Source of the DNA: Shewanella surugensis
Lineage (GTDB): Bacteria; Pseudomonadota; Gammaproteobacteria; Enterobacterales; Shewanellaceae
Direction of reading: 5' to 3'
DNA: 58,236 nucleotides
Assembly (NCBI RefSeq): GCF_023284005.1
Contig: NZ_JAKIKS010000022.1
Span: 1 to 58,236, forward strand
The position numbers and the translations under genes are program-made. This document shows, piece after piece, positions 1 through 8,581 of the stretch (its first letter is position 1; each line of letters begins with the position of its first letter). The notes under the pieces are model-generated. The model made no database searches, was not told the origin of the DNA, and saw only the letters and a program-made list of their open reading frames with translations.

Positions 1-29
1 ACCCACTCTTCATGAGAACGCTTAGTCAT
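1..29 (-). CDS. Start of a possible IS66-type TnpA accessory protein (cut by window edge)
   Basis: Reading the minus strand from 29 gives ATG and the residues MTKRSHEEW, preceded by a good ribosome binding site (CAGGAG, plus strand about 33-38). This resembles the N-terminus of IS66-family TnpA proteins, which often begin with a basic stretch and an EEW/AEW motif. Only nine codons are visible, so the family call is a guess. A mobile-element gene here fits the IS remnants that follow. Confidence 0.3.
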
Positions 30-86
30 ATTAACTCCTGATATCATAGTCAGGGGTTAACATAAGGGATCGATGAACACGGTTGA

Positions 87-767
87 AGATGTACTTGCTC
101 GGACGGTTACATTATTACGATAGATGTCAGTGATGAAAATGTGGTGGATAGGCTTGCACAAGAATGGCAGGGAAAGTATGAACTAATTGATATTATTGTT
201 AATTGTGCGGGTGTTTCAGGTCCATTTGGGGCCGTTTGGGAGGTGCCAGCAGAGCAAGTGAACTGGACGTTAGACACTAACCTTAAAGGGACGGTGAATA
301 TTGCCCGCGGTTTTATTCCATTGATGCTCCGTAATAAGAGTAAACCTCAGTATTTCATTACCGTCTCATCACATTTAGGTTTGGTGACTGAGGCACATTT
401 ATTCAGTTATCAAATGGCTAAACATGGGATTGTAGCTTTTACTGAAGTATTAGAAAAAGATTTACATCGTATCGATGCATCGATTCAATCTGCGGTTTTT
501 TTCCCTTTCTTTGTTAAATCAAACTTGGCCCATTCGGATAGGCATTTAACGCACAAGCAGCAAGATTTATATGTTGCACTTGAATCTGAAGCCTTTCTTA
601 AAGCTATCCAGAGAGAAACGGAGCAAGGCATGGAAGCAGTCGAGGCGGCTAACGTGTTATTTGATGGTCTAGAGGCGGGCGCATTTTATATTTTTACCGA
701 CAGACAAACAAAGCAAGAGTTTAAAGTAAGAGTCGAACATATTTTTGAACGATCATTTCCCAAGTAA
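87..767 (+). pseudogene. 5'-truncated short-chain dehydrogenase/reductase
   Basis: The open frame runs from just after a stop at 84-86 and the first usable start is GTG at 141. The codons before that GTG still read as SDR sequence (ITIDVSDEN), so coding similarity begins upstream of any start codon. The remaining protein has the NCAG structural motif, the catalytic serine in ITVSSHLG and the YQMAK (Y-x3-K) catalytic pair, followed by a C-terminal FYIFTD stretch seen in this SDR subgroup. The N-terminal TGxxxGIG cofactor-binding motif is absent. An SDR without its Rossmann glycine motif should not bind NAD(P), so I call this a remnant cut by a rearrangement, probably linked to the adjoining mobile-element DNA. 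Confidence 0.75.
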
Positions 768-1214
768 TAGTAGTAGGGTCGAAGTCATGGTTTTTCCTAC
801 TGCGTATGATCAATGTTATTAACTGCAGGTTTAATCTTCGGTAGTGAATGATGTAAACTCAAAGCAGAGGATACGCTGCAATATAAATTGTTTTTTGTCA
901 GTATATCGATTAAACATAGGAGTAAAATGAGTCTTTAGCAGATTAAAAATAATGTAGGTAAAAGGATGTAGATGTTGGAGAAAAATAATAAAGAGGAGTG
1001 TGTGTTAAATGGAACTCTGTTGCTAAAAAATGTGCTATTGGATTACTTGTTTCTTTAGTATTGATCGCCCTGTCTGTTCTTGTTTTGTATTTTTATACCT
1101 AGGAATTTCTTCTTGGAAGGCTTGGTATATCTAGGTTTCAAGCTTTTTCTTGGCTTTTGTTGTTGAAGACATTACACTGTTGGTTGAATTATCAACACAC
1201 TTTAATCTAGCGGT
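768..1214. other. Intergenic region between SDR remnant and IS91 remnant
   Basis: This 447-bp stretch is AT-rich. The only possible coding signal is a 34-codon frame, 998-1102 on the plus strand, starting at GTG and encoding a basic N-terminus then one hydrophobic segment (about 19 residues) ending LYFYT. It could be a small membrane peptide or the N-terminal remnant of a sensor or chemoreceptor. Its ribosome binding site (AGAGGA) is too close to the start to be convincing. The left boundary of the IS91-type remnant must lie in the last 100 bp, but I cannot place it exactly. Confidence 0.4.
998..1102 (+). CDS. Possible small single-TM peptide (34 aa), doubtful
   Basis: The frame starts GTG at 998 and stops TAG at 1100-1102. 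The peptide begins VCVKWNSVAKK and continues into a hydrophobic segment of leucine, valine, isoleucine and alanine. This positive-then-hydrophobic layout is that of a membrane-inserted small protein, or the first transmembrane helix of a methyl-accepting chemotaxis or sensor protein whose remainder is lost. No clear ribosome binding site at proper spacing is visible. It may be spurious. Confidence 0.2.
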   Translation: MCVKWNSVAKKCAIGLLVSLVLIALSVLVLYFYT

Positions 1215-2122
1215 ATGAATCTTAAAGGTATTAAAAATAAGTTATTGCGGTTTAAATCCATTTTCGCCACTCATTGGATAAGCTTTACAATAAAACACCG
1301 CAGATACGATAAACCGTATTACCATGCAGAAATTAAAAAGATGATGGATTGCGGTAGTGAAGCATTAGGGTTTGCTACTTATCAATGTTTGTCATGTGGT
1401 AAAGGGCTGCATACAGTGAACTTTAGCTGCAAAGGTAAAGCTTGCCTACAATGTGGTAAACGCTATTCACGTGAAAGTATGGAAAAAATAGCCAGCCGGC
1501 TATTACCTGGAGTGAACTATAGGCAGGTGGTGTTAACGTTACCGAGTGAATTTAGAGGTGTTTTCTATAATTATCCCAGCAAGGGGCATTGTATTCAGAG
1601 TTAATGAGTGTGGGCCATGAATGCTTAGAGGCGCTTATTCAAGAGTTACTTCACAGCGATACGATTAAAATCGTGTTTATTCATACCTATGGTCGTAATG
1701 GGAGTTATAATCCTCATCTTCATATATTGTTAGCTGAAGGAGGATTAAACCCAGATACAAATCAATGGGTTCCAATCAACCGTTTACCATTAAGTAAGCT
1801 AAGATTGAAGTGGCAAGCGCATCTACTTGAATTCATGTTGACTCGTGTTGGAGAGCTAAACGGTATCATTAAAGGCCTCAGGGATAAGCATCCTAAAGGG
1901 TTCTATGTCCACCCTGGAAATGATAAAAAAGTCCCGACGAAAAATTATCGAGGCTTACTTAAATACCTGACTAAATACTTAGCTTCACCGCCAATCGGTG
2001 TGTCAAAAATAACCAGTGTTAGCGGTGGGCATGTTAGTTATTACTATCAGTCATATAGCAGTAAGCGGCGAGAGTATGAATCGCCGAATGAGGTCTTTAT
2101 GGAACACTTGCTCGCGGCATAA
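1215..2122 (+). pseudogene. IS91-family transposase, frameshifted and truncated
   Basis: The first part (1215 to about 1590) contains a zinc-binding transposase domain with paired cysteines (CLSCGKG, then CKGKACLQCGKR). The second part, in another frame from about 1589, carries the rolling-circle Y2 transposase core: the HxH metal motif in NPHLHILLAEGG and the tyrosine motif YLTKYLASPP. The two frames join between NYPSKG and YSELM, so one frameshift near 1580-1590 splits a once continuous gene. After SYSSKRREYE the IS91 sequence stops and runs into an 80-bp repeat derived from an unrelated IS; the missing C-terminus reappears at 3356. IS91 elements transpose as single strands by a HUH/Y2 mechanism, but this copy cannot encode an intact enzyme. 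Confidence 0.85.
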
Positions 2123-2158
2123 TTATAGCACTATGTGCGTTTCGGCTGGCGGAGGGGC
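2079..2158 (+). repeat. 80-bp direct repeat, copy 1 (IS3-type orfB end)
   Basis: These 80 bases are identical to 3276-3355. They encode the C-terminal residues SPNEVFMEHLLAA, typical of the end of an IS3-family OrfB, followed by non-coding DNA ending GGCGGAGGGGC. In this copy the repeat abuts the broken IS91 transposase on the left and the effector-like gene region on the right. Confidence 0.9.
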
Positions 2159-2230
2159 TACGAGACATATGAACTTTAAAGAGAAAAATTGTATATTAAT
2201 CAGATAATCATGGCCAATTGTCAACGTCCC

Positions 2231-2785
2231 CTAGGCATAATTTGTAATAATTTCAGTCATTGTGGGGGGAAAAGTGACATTTTTATCGGAAAAATTTACC
2301 TCATCATCAGGGATCACTACATCATCAGGTGCACTTTCAGCAGGCGCAAATCGAAAACTCACCTCCTTACCATTATCTAACCCAATACTGTATTTTGTCG
2401 TTAGCATCCCCCCAAAATGTTTTGTATCATGCTCAACCTTAGTGAAATCCGCTTTAAAGCTTTGACCTGCCAGCTCTTGTAACTTATCAAAAGCCAAACA
2501 TACTTTTTCAGGTGTAATACCAAAGTTTGGATATTCGCCAACAGCCCCCCTTGACGGCATTCGATTACTAAACAAATAATCAGCCAGTGCTAAAGTATGC
2601 AATGCTTCTTTAGCTTCCACTTCATTAGTTCCACAAAAACGATCTTTTATTGAATCAAATAAACGCTCAATAACTCCATAATTTTTTAATGGATTAGCCT
2701 TAATTTGTATCATTTTTTCCTGTGATATTTCACAAGGAGTACTTTGTAACTGTTCTGGCTTATAAATTGATCCGATACTTGTCAT
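2231..2785 (-). CDS. Hypothetical protein with an N-terminal domain like SPI-2 type III effectors
   Basis: This 184-residue protein has no signal peptide or membrane segment. Residues 36-108 resemble the shared N-terminal translocation domain of Salmonella SPI-2 effectors such as SspH2 and SifA, as I recall them. The motif FDSIKDRFCGTNEVEAKEAL (43-62) lines up with their WEKMKEFFCST...EAL region, and TPEKVCLAFDKLQELA (91-106) lines up with the following amphipathic helix (TRERLTEIFFELKELA in SifA). In those effectors the domain directs secretion and localisation. Residues 150-184 form an acidic tail and no enzymatic domain follows, so this may be a stand-alone domain or a truncated effector. 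No type III secretion genes lie in the window apart from the flagellar export set. The flanking IS remnants suggest horizontal arrival. The frame is intact; the homology was read by eye. Confidence 0.5.
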   Translation of the reverse strand: MTSIGSIYKPEQLQSTPCEISQEKMIQIKANPLKNYGVIERLFDSIKDRFCGTNEVEAKEALHTLALADYLFSNRMPSRGAVGEYPNFGITPEKVCLAFDKLQELAGQSFKADFTKVEHDTKHFGGMLTTKYSIGLDNGKEVSFRFAPAESAPDDVVIPDDEVNFSDKNVTFPPTMTEIITNYA

Positions 2786-3037
2786 TCTATGATCTACCTA
2801 ATTGAATTTACCTCCCACATTATTAGACTTTAGTCACTCAGCGGACTACCAAAAAACATAAAAACTATGATAAATTAAATTAATTAACTTTCATAATTTA
2901 TTCATATAAAGATCCATTATCTCTTGTTCAAAGTAGAAGAGCATCACTCATTTCAATTATAGATTTCAAAGGTGTGACGTGGTTTAATTGATACGACTAA
3001 CCCAGTTAAGACATAATTGATTTAACTGGAGATTGAA
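2786..3037. other. AT-rich region upstream of effector-like gene and IS3 remnant
   Basis: No gene seen. The sequence is strongly AT-rich and must hold the promoter of the minus-strand effector-like gene. Near its right end (about 3003-3028) is an imperfect inverted pair, CAGTTAA and TTAACTG, just before the IS3 orfA start; this could belong to the left end of that IS. Confidence 0.4.
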
Positions 3038-3319
3038 ATGAAAACACGTAAATCCTATTCAAAAGAATTCAAGCTTGATGCCATTGCACTGGTAAGAGAG
3101 CAAAATTACAGTATTGCTGAAGCAGCTAGAAATTTAGAGCTTACTCCTCAGCTACTCGGCCGCTGGATAAAAGAAGCAGAAAATGATGATGGTCATGCAT
3201 TTAGAGGCAATGGCAAACTGACACCTGAGCTGGACAACATCCTCAATACAAGAGGGAGAGCCTCACTCGGGTATAAATCGCCGAATGAGGTCTTTATGGA
3301 ACACTTGCTCGCGGCATAA
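3038..3319 (+). pseudogene. IS3-family remnant: orfA start fused to orfB end by internal deletion
   Basis: The first 65 or so residues (MKTRKSYSKEFKLDAIALV onward) are a typical IS3-family OrfA helix-turn-helix, including GRWIKEAENDDG and FRGNGKLTPE. Normally this continues into a leucine zipper and then, by programmed frameshift, into OrfB with the DDE catalytic core. Here it passes directly into NTRGRASLGYKSPNEVF, the extreme C-terminus of an IS3-type OrfB. The coiled coil and whole catalytic domain are deleted. The open frame persists, so a 93-residue DNA-binding fragment might still be made, but it cannot transpose. Confidence 0.8.
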
Positions 3320-3355
3320 TTATAGCACTATGTGCGTTTCGGCTGGCGGAGGGGC
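3276..3355 (+). repeat. 80-bp direct repeat, copy 2 (IS3-type orfB end)
   Basis: Identical to 2079-2158. Here it is in its natural context, the end of the deleted IS3-type element, and at 3356 it meets the C-terminal part of the IS91 transposase. The two copies bracket the effector-like gene in direct orientation, so recombination between them would delete about 1.2 kb. Confidence 0.9.
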
Positions 3356-3500
3356 CATTAGTCGATTGAAATATAGAGATTTTTTTAGAGAAGTAGCAGG
3401 TGTGAATCCATTTGTTTGTGCGTTTTGTGGAACTAATATGGAATTAGTTCGGCTATCTCATCCTGACAGAGGGGTTTTCTATGATATATTTTCGCCTTGA
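3356..3500 (+). pseudogene. C-terminal fragment of IS91-family transposase
   Basis: In frame with the preceding repeat, the residues RLKYRDFFREVAGVNPFVC then FCGTNMELVRL match the C-terminal end of IS91-type transposases, where a late CxxC-like pair (CAFC) is common. It is most simply the missing 3' end of the transposase starting at 1215, separated by insertion of the IS3-type DNA and the effector-like gene. The stop is at 3498-3500. There is no start codon of its own. Confidence 0.65.
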
Positions 3501-3733
3501 TCTTTTGCTGTTTGTTCAACTCATCTGTGTGGGTCTTGCGTATTTTCTTTATCATCATATTATACCTCGGTTAGTGATTTGACTCACTTAGCCGAGTGTC
3601 CGAAAGTACTGCTAGGGATCAAGGCTGCCTTGGGCACTGACTTAAGCCCTTTTAGGGCGTCACCCAAATAAGCCTCCGGCTTTGCCGGAGGTCAGTTAAC
3701 TAATACAAAAACAGCGATTTTCTGCCTGATAAG
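3501..3733. other. Right flank of IS91 remnant
   Basis: No gene seen. The segment contains short inverted repeats, including AAGCCCTTTTAGGGC near 3646, which may belong to the terminus of the IS91-type element, and the csiV terminator hairpin. Confidence 0.35.
3673..3691 (-). terminator. GC-rich hairpin after csiV
   Basis: The stem CCTCCGGC/GCCGGAGG is eight perfect pairs with a 3-nt loop. It lies 43 bp beyond the csiV stop, and on the minus strand is followed by CTTATTTGGG, a short weak U-rich stretch. It probably ends the mfd-csiV transcript. Confidence 0.6.
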
Positions 3734-4678
3734 CTAATAACCAGAGGATAATGTACTGGGCTGGGTCATTTTACGAATTTGAATGATCATGCCCATTTTT
3801 GGGTGGTCAAAGTAATGCACTTCGCCACTGCGTACGCGGCGATTTTGTTTAAGCGGGATCGCATATAAATAGGGCGTCGATTCTGTTTCTGTGGCGCTAT
3901 TATCGAGGTTATAACCCTTAGCAGTATCACTTAAACTATCTTTGGTGATGAGCACTTGTTTAGTGCCTTTTTCTCGCAAGTTCAGTGCCGCTTCAATATA
4001 CAAATAATGATTAAGATAAATATTTAAGGTGCCATCCAGTTGCCAAACGGGGCCATTAGCGGTGTCATTATACATGCCTTGCATAAAATCAAAGCGAGGA
4101 ATGTTACCGTTATCTTGGGCCATGTTGATCGGTTGACCATCATATTCATAAGCTCCTTCAAAATCATGCCCGGCATAAATATGCAGTGGTGTTGCCTGAT
4201 TTCTGGGCTTCATGGCTTGTTGCCATGTCATATGTAATAAGCTGGTATTGCCCCGCCGCCGGGCAATTTTCTTCATAATATCGCCAAACTGGCTTTGGCT
4301 TTTGGCGAGCAGTACGGGTCCCTGACCCATATAAGCCGTTGCCGTTTGGGATGCAGCAATTTCGACGGGTAAATTTGCCGGTGTGCTCACATTGGCATTG
4401 GTGGCCAATTGTGCATTGCAGTCATTGCTATTGGTGGCCCAATCTTGTGAGGTACAGCGGGTTAAACCGTTTCTCACAGATCGAATATCGGTACTGGTGA
4501 CGGGGGCGATTAAGTCTACCGTATTTTGAGTATGGGGCTTGGCGACTAGTGTTGGCCATTGTTCAACACTAGGGCTATTTTGTTGATAAATATAAATTTC
4601 AACTTCAAACCAACGTTCATCTTCGGCGTGAACGGTCACCGAAAGCAAGCTGAGTAAAATAAGACTGAGTCGACGCAC
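3734..4678 (-). CDS. csiV: CsiV-family cell-wall protein
   Basis: This 314-residue protein starts with a signal peptide (MRRLSLILLSLLSVTVHA, cleavage before EDERWF) and continues as a periplasmic protein beginning ERWFEVEIYIYQQ, a hallmark of the CsiV family, which sits beside mfd in Vibrio and Shewanella relatives. Vibrio cholerae CsiV binds peptidoglycan and works with LpoA to activate PBP1A. The C-terminal part has repeated LYIEAAL and EVHYFDHPKMGMIIQI stretches typical of the family. The ATG lies two bases past the mfd stop, so the two genes form one operon. Function here is inferred from the family. Confidence 0.8.
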   Translation of the reverse strand: MRRLSLILLSLLSVTVHAEDERWFEVEIYIYQQNSPSVEQWPTLVAKPHTQNTVDLIAPVTSTDIRSVRNGLTRCTSQDWATNSNDCNAQLATNANVSTPANLPVEIAASQTATAYMGQGPVLLAKSQSQFGDIMKKIARRRGNTSLLHMTWQQAMKPRNQATPLHIYAGHDFEGAYEYDGQPINMAQDNGNIPRFDFMQGMYNDTANGPVWQLDGTLNIYLNHYLYIEAALNLREKGTKQVLITKDSLSDTAKGYNLDNSATETESTPYLYAIPLKQNRRVRSGEVHYFDHPKMGMIIQIRKMTQPSTLSSGY

Positions 4679-4680
4679 GT

Positions 4681-7600
4681 TTATTCTCCAAGACGATGTT
4701 GGGATAATTGCTCTAAAAGCAATTTAAGCAGTGCCAGTCTGTCTTGATAAGACTCTGACGGCAGATTGAATTTTAACTTACTTGGGCCATCCATTCGATA
4801 AATTTGTGGTTGCCCTTGTAATAAACCAATAATAAAGCGGGGATCGATGCTGTGATCATCATTAAATTCGAGACTGCCACCTTTAGCATGCATCTCAATT
4901 TTCTTGATGCCAAACTCAGTGGCTTGATGCTTATAAAAGCTCAGCTCCAACAGGTTTTTAGCGGGACCGGGTAATAAACCAAAACGGTCAATCAGTTCGA
5001 CTTTTAACTCATCAAGGGCTTTTTGACTGTTGCAATTGGCGATACGTTTATATAACGATAACCGTATGTTGACATCAGCCACATAATCATCAGGTAATAA
5101 TGCGGGGATCCTGAGTTCGATTTCACTTTGATGTTTTAACATATGTTCAAGTGAAGGTTCTTTCCCTTGCTTAAGGGATTTGACCGCATCGTCAAGCATT
5201 TCCATGTATAAACTGAAGCCAATTTTAGAGATGTGCCCACTTTGCTCGTCGCCTAATAGCTCGCCTGCGCCGCGAATTTCTAAATCTTGGGTGGCGAGCA
5301 TGAAGCCTGCGCCCAGATCTTCTAATGCGCTAATCGCTTCGAGTCGTTTGCGGGCATCTTTGGTCAAGCGTTTTGTATGGGGTGTCATTAAATAAGCGTA
5401 AGCTTGATGATGAGAGCGGCCCACACGGCCTCGCAGCTGATGTAATTGGGCTAGACCAAATTTATCGGCCCGTTCCATCACAATGGTATTGGCTGAAGGA
5501 ACATCGATTCCGGTTTCAATAATCGTGGTACACACGAGAACATTAAATCGTTGATGATAGAAATCAGACATCACTTTTTCGAGTTCACGTTCACGCATTT
5601 GTCCATGAGCTGTCACCACCCGGGCTTCGGGCAGTAAATCGGCAATTTCTGCCGCACGCTGATCGATGGTTTCAACACTATTATGCAAGAAGTAAACTTG
5701 TCCGCCCCTGAGGATCTCACGTAATAACGCCTCGCGTATGGTGGCATCATCATATTCACGAATAAAGGTTTTGACGGCGAGTCGTTTCGCCGGCGGGGTG
5801 GCAATAATCGATAAGTCACGCATGCCTGACATGGCCATATTCAAGGTGCGAGGAATAGGGGTTGCTGTGAGAGTGAGAATATCCACATTGGCGCGCAGTG
5901 CTTTTATTTTTTCTTTTTGCCTGACGCCGAATCGATGCTCTTCATCGATGACAAGTAAGCCTAAATTTTCAAATTTAGCCTCTGATTGAAGTAGTTTGTG
6001 GGTGCCTATGATCACATCTACTTTGCCCGAAGCTAAATCTTGCATGACGATTTGTTGCTCTTTCGGGGTTTTAAAGCGCGATAATACTTCCACTTTAATG
6101 GGCCAATCGGCAAAACGATCACTAAAGTTTTCAAAATGCTGCTGAGCGAGCAAGGTGGTTGGCACCAAAATCGCCACTTGTTTACCGTCATTGATGGCGA
6201 CAAAGGCGGCGCGCATAGCCACTTCAGTTTTACCAAAGCCGACGTCACCACACACGAGTCTATCCATGGCGATAGGCGAGCACATATCATCGAGCACATC
6301 TTGAATAGCGGTTTCTTGATCGACCGTTTCTTCAAAGGGAAAGCTGCTAACAAATTGAGCGTATTCTTCGGCTTCAAGTTTGCAAGCATCGCCTGGACGG
6401 GCTTGACGTTTAGCATAGATATCAAGTAACTCTGCAGCGACATCGCGAATTTTTTCAATGGCTTTGCGTTTAGCTTTGGTCCATGTCTCATTACCCAGTT
6501 TATTCAGTGTCGCTTCTTTATCTGGGCCGACACTGTAGCGGCTGATCAGATGTAAAGAAGCAACAGGGACGTAGAGTTTATCGCCCCCCGAATATTCAAG
6601 TATTAGGTATTCGGCAATCAGACCACCGGTATCTAAGGTTTCTAATCCTTGATAATGGGCCACACCATGATCGAGGTGGACAATAGGTTGACCGACTTTC
6701 AGCTCTGCTAAATTTTTAACTAATGCATCTGAGCTTATCTGTTTTTGTTTCTCTCTGCGTCGATGTTGAGAAATTCGATGACCAAAAAGCTCCGTTTCGC
6801 AAATTAAACTAAAGTCAGCGCCCTTCGGTGGGCTAATAATACAACCTTGAGACAAGGGGGAAACAATTAACGCAACGGCGACTGGCACGGCTAAATAATC
6901 ATCGAAATGATCAAAAAGTACCGGTTTAATCTGTATTTTACTTAACAGTTCAATAATCGCTTGGCGGCGACCTTCTGATTCGGCGCTAAATAATAAATGG
7001 GCTTTGGTGGCAGCATATTCTTGCAGGGCACTCAGCGGTTGTTTGAGTTTATGATTGGCTGTTAGCTCGGGGAGAGACGTTGTTTTTGCGCTAACATGGG
7101 TGCCTGGTACATCCCCCGTTTTAAGTTGTAAATGGGGCATTTGCTTAAAAGCAGAGAAAATTTGCTCCGTTAAAAGGTATAAATCTTTTGGCGGCAATAG
7201 CGGCCGCAGAGGATCGACTCGCCTGTCTTCATAGCGGACTTGGACTTCTTTTAAATGATTTTTGGCGGCTTGTTCTAGATCGCCTAGGCTGACCAGTTGT
7301 GTTTGACGGGGTAAGTAGTCAAATAAGCTCGCGGTATCATCAAAAAATAATGGCAGGTAATTTTCTATGCCAGCGGGTAGGGTGCGTTTGCTGACCATTT
7401 GATACACAGAACCGGGCTCTTTGACTAAGACCTCGAAGTGGCGGCGATAACGTTGTCTAAACCCTTCAATGGCGCTGTCATCGGTAGGGAACTCTTTGGC
7501 CGGCAATAAACGAATAGCCTTAATTTCATCACTTGAACGCTGGGTTTCAGGATCAAAGTGACGAATTGACTCGACTTCATCGTCAAACAATTCAATACGA

Positions 7601-8154
7601 AAGGGCCTATCAGAACCCATGGGGAAAATATCGACAATGGCGCCTCTTACGGCAAATTCACCATGTTCATAGACTTGTTCTACCAAGTGATAGCCAGTAT
7701 TAACCAGCTGCTGCCTCACTTCACTTAAGCGATAGGTATCGCCTTTTTTAAGCATTAATACGTTGCCACTTAAAAAGTGTTGCGGGGGCAAACGTACCAT
7801 CAACGTTGCCATAGGGACAATCACGAGTCCGTGTTTTGCCTGAGGCAGTTGTGACAGTGTGGCAAGTCGTTGCGAGACCAGATCTTGATGAGGCGAGAAA
7901 GCATCATAAGGCAAGGTTTCTCTATCTGGAAATAACCAAATAGGAAAACCCTGCTCTTTAAACAAATAGCTAAGCTCTGCTTCGAGTGCTAATGCACTGG
8001 GCGTATCATGGGTAACGACGAGGGTGAGTCCAGTATAACGCTGAGCGATATTCGCAATCGTGATGGCCTGTGCTGCGCCAGCTAAGGTACTCAGAGTTTG
8101 CACTTGATTGGCCGTTTTGGCACCTGGTGGGGTCAATATAGAGAATGCTTTCAT
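4681..8154 (-). CDS. mfd: Transcription-repair coupling factor Mfd
   Basis: This 1157-residue protein has the full Mfd length (E. coli 1148). It removes RNA polymerase stalled at DNA lesions and recruits UvrA. The N-terminal third is the UvrB-like domain that binds UvrA. A central Tudor-like RNA-polymerase-interaction domain follows (VGQPIVHLDHGVAHYQGLE). Then comes an SF2 translocase: Walker A GDVGFGKTE near residue 636, DEEH near 736, TATPIPRTL near 768, and QLRGRVGR near 905. The C-terminal TRCF domain runs to the end. It is upstream of, and almost touching, csiV. All motifs are intact, so it should be functional. Confidence 0.98.
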   Translation of the reverse strand: MKAFSILTPPGAKTANQVQTLSTLAGAAQAITIANIAQRYTGLTLVVTHDTPSALALEAELSYLFKEQGFPIWLFPDRETLPYDAFSPHQDLVSQRLATLSQLPQAKHGLVIVPMATLMVRLPPQHFLSGNVLMLKKGDTYRLSEVRQQLVNTGYHLVEQVYEHGEFAVRGAIVDIFPMGSDRPFRIELFDDEVESIRHFDPETQRSSDEIKAIRLLPAKEFPTDDSAIEGFRQRYRRHFEVLVKEPGSVYQMVSKRTLPAGIENYLPLFFDDTASLFDYLPRQTQLVSLGDLEQAAKNHLKEVQVRYEDRRVDPLRPLLPPKDLYLLTEQIFSAFKQMPHLQLKTGDVPGTHVSAKTTSLPELTANHKLKQPLSALQEYAATKAHLLFSAESEGRRQAIIELLSKIQIKPVLFDHFDDYLAVPVAVALIVSPLSQGCIISPPKGADFSLICETELFGHRISQHRRREKQKQISSDALVKNLAELKVGQPIVHLDHGVAHYQGLETLDTGGLIAEYLILEYSGGDKLYVPVASLHLISRYSVGPDKEATLNKLGNETWTKAKRKAIEKIRDVAAELLDIYAKRQARPGDACKLEAEEYAQFVSSFPFEETVDQETAIQDVLDDMCSPIAMDRLVCGDVGFGKTEVAMRAAFVAINDGKQVAILVPTTLLAQQHFENFSDRFADWPIKVEVLSRFKTPKEQQIVMQDLASGKVDVIIGTHKLLQSEAKFENLGLLVIDEEHRFGVRQKEKIKALRANVDILTLTATPIPRTLNMAMSGMRDLSIIATPPAKRLAVKTFIREYDDATIREALLREILRGGQVYFLHNSVETIDQRAAEIADLLPEARVVTAHGQMRERELEKVMSDFYHQRFNVLVCTTIIETGIDVPSANTIVMERADKFGLAQLHQLRGRVGRSHHQAYAYLMTPHTKRLTKDARKRLEAISALEDLGAGFMLATQDLEIRGAGELLGDEQSGHISKIGFSLYMEMLDDAVKSLKQGKEPSLEHMLKHQSEIELRIPALLPDDYVADVNIRLSLYKRIANCNSQKALDELKVELIDRFGLLPGPAKNLLELSFYKHQATEFGIKKIEMHAKGGSLEFNDDHSIDPRFIIGLLQGQPQIYRMDGPSKLKFNLPSESYQDRLALLKLLLEQLSQHRLGE

Positions 8155-8581
8155 GAAGTCGAGATAAACCAGTCAATTGACAACGAAGTAGATGGCCATA
8201 GTATACCCAAATCACTTGAATATACTATACCCAAGCTACTCTTGAAGATGCAGGGTTCAGCTGGAATGAAAAGTCTTGTAGGCAAGACTTTGAACAGAGT
8301 GCCTAGTTATTCTAAGCTAATGTTCAGTAACGCAGCATAAAAGGCTTTTAAACCAGCCGTTGGGAATCCGTAAAAATACCTACCCCTGCGTTGCATTACC
8401 TTAAAAGGCAATAAGCATTCCTACAATAATGCGTCTTGAATTACGCATTTTTACGGACTCTGAAAACAGGTATCTTCAAGTAGCTTGGGTATATACCCAA
8501 GCTAGACCTAAGCTGAGAGGCGAGTCATTGGTTATTGCGCTGCCATGTCTCTCTTTGGGTTTGCTCATTTAAGTCACTTGT
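8155..8581. other. mfd/PilZ intergenic region filled by a palindromic repeat
   Basis: No gene seen. Most of the region is the inverted-repeat element described at 8226-8504. A shorter related copy of its end (TATACCCAA...CTTGAATATA) is at 8202-8224, so the mfd promoter must lie within or next to repeat DNA. Confidence 0.7.
8226..8504. repeat. MITE-like element with nested inverted repeats
   Basis: Arms 8226-8249 and 8472-8493 are inverted copies, differing by a 2-bp insertion (TATACCCAAGCTACT... and its complement). Inside lies a second inverted pair, CCGTAAAAAT (8368-8377) and ATTTTTACGG (8447-8456). The right end, 8481-8504, is itself a perfect 24-bp palindrome centred on GGGTATATACCC. There is no coding capacity. 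The layout fits a miniature non-autonomous element or a folded intergenic repeat. A similar motif (TATACCCATCATTCTTCAAG) recurs at 54850-54869. Confidence 0.75.
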
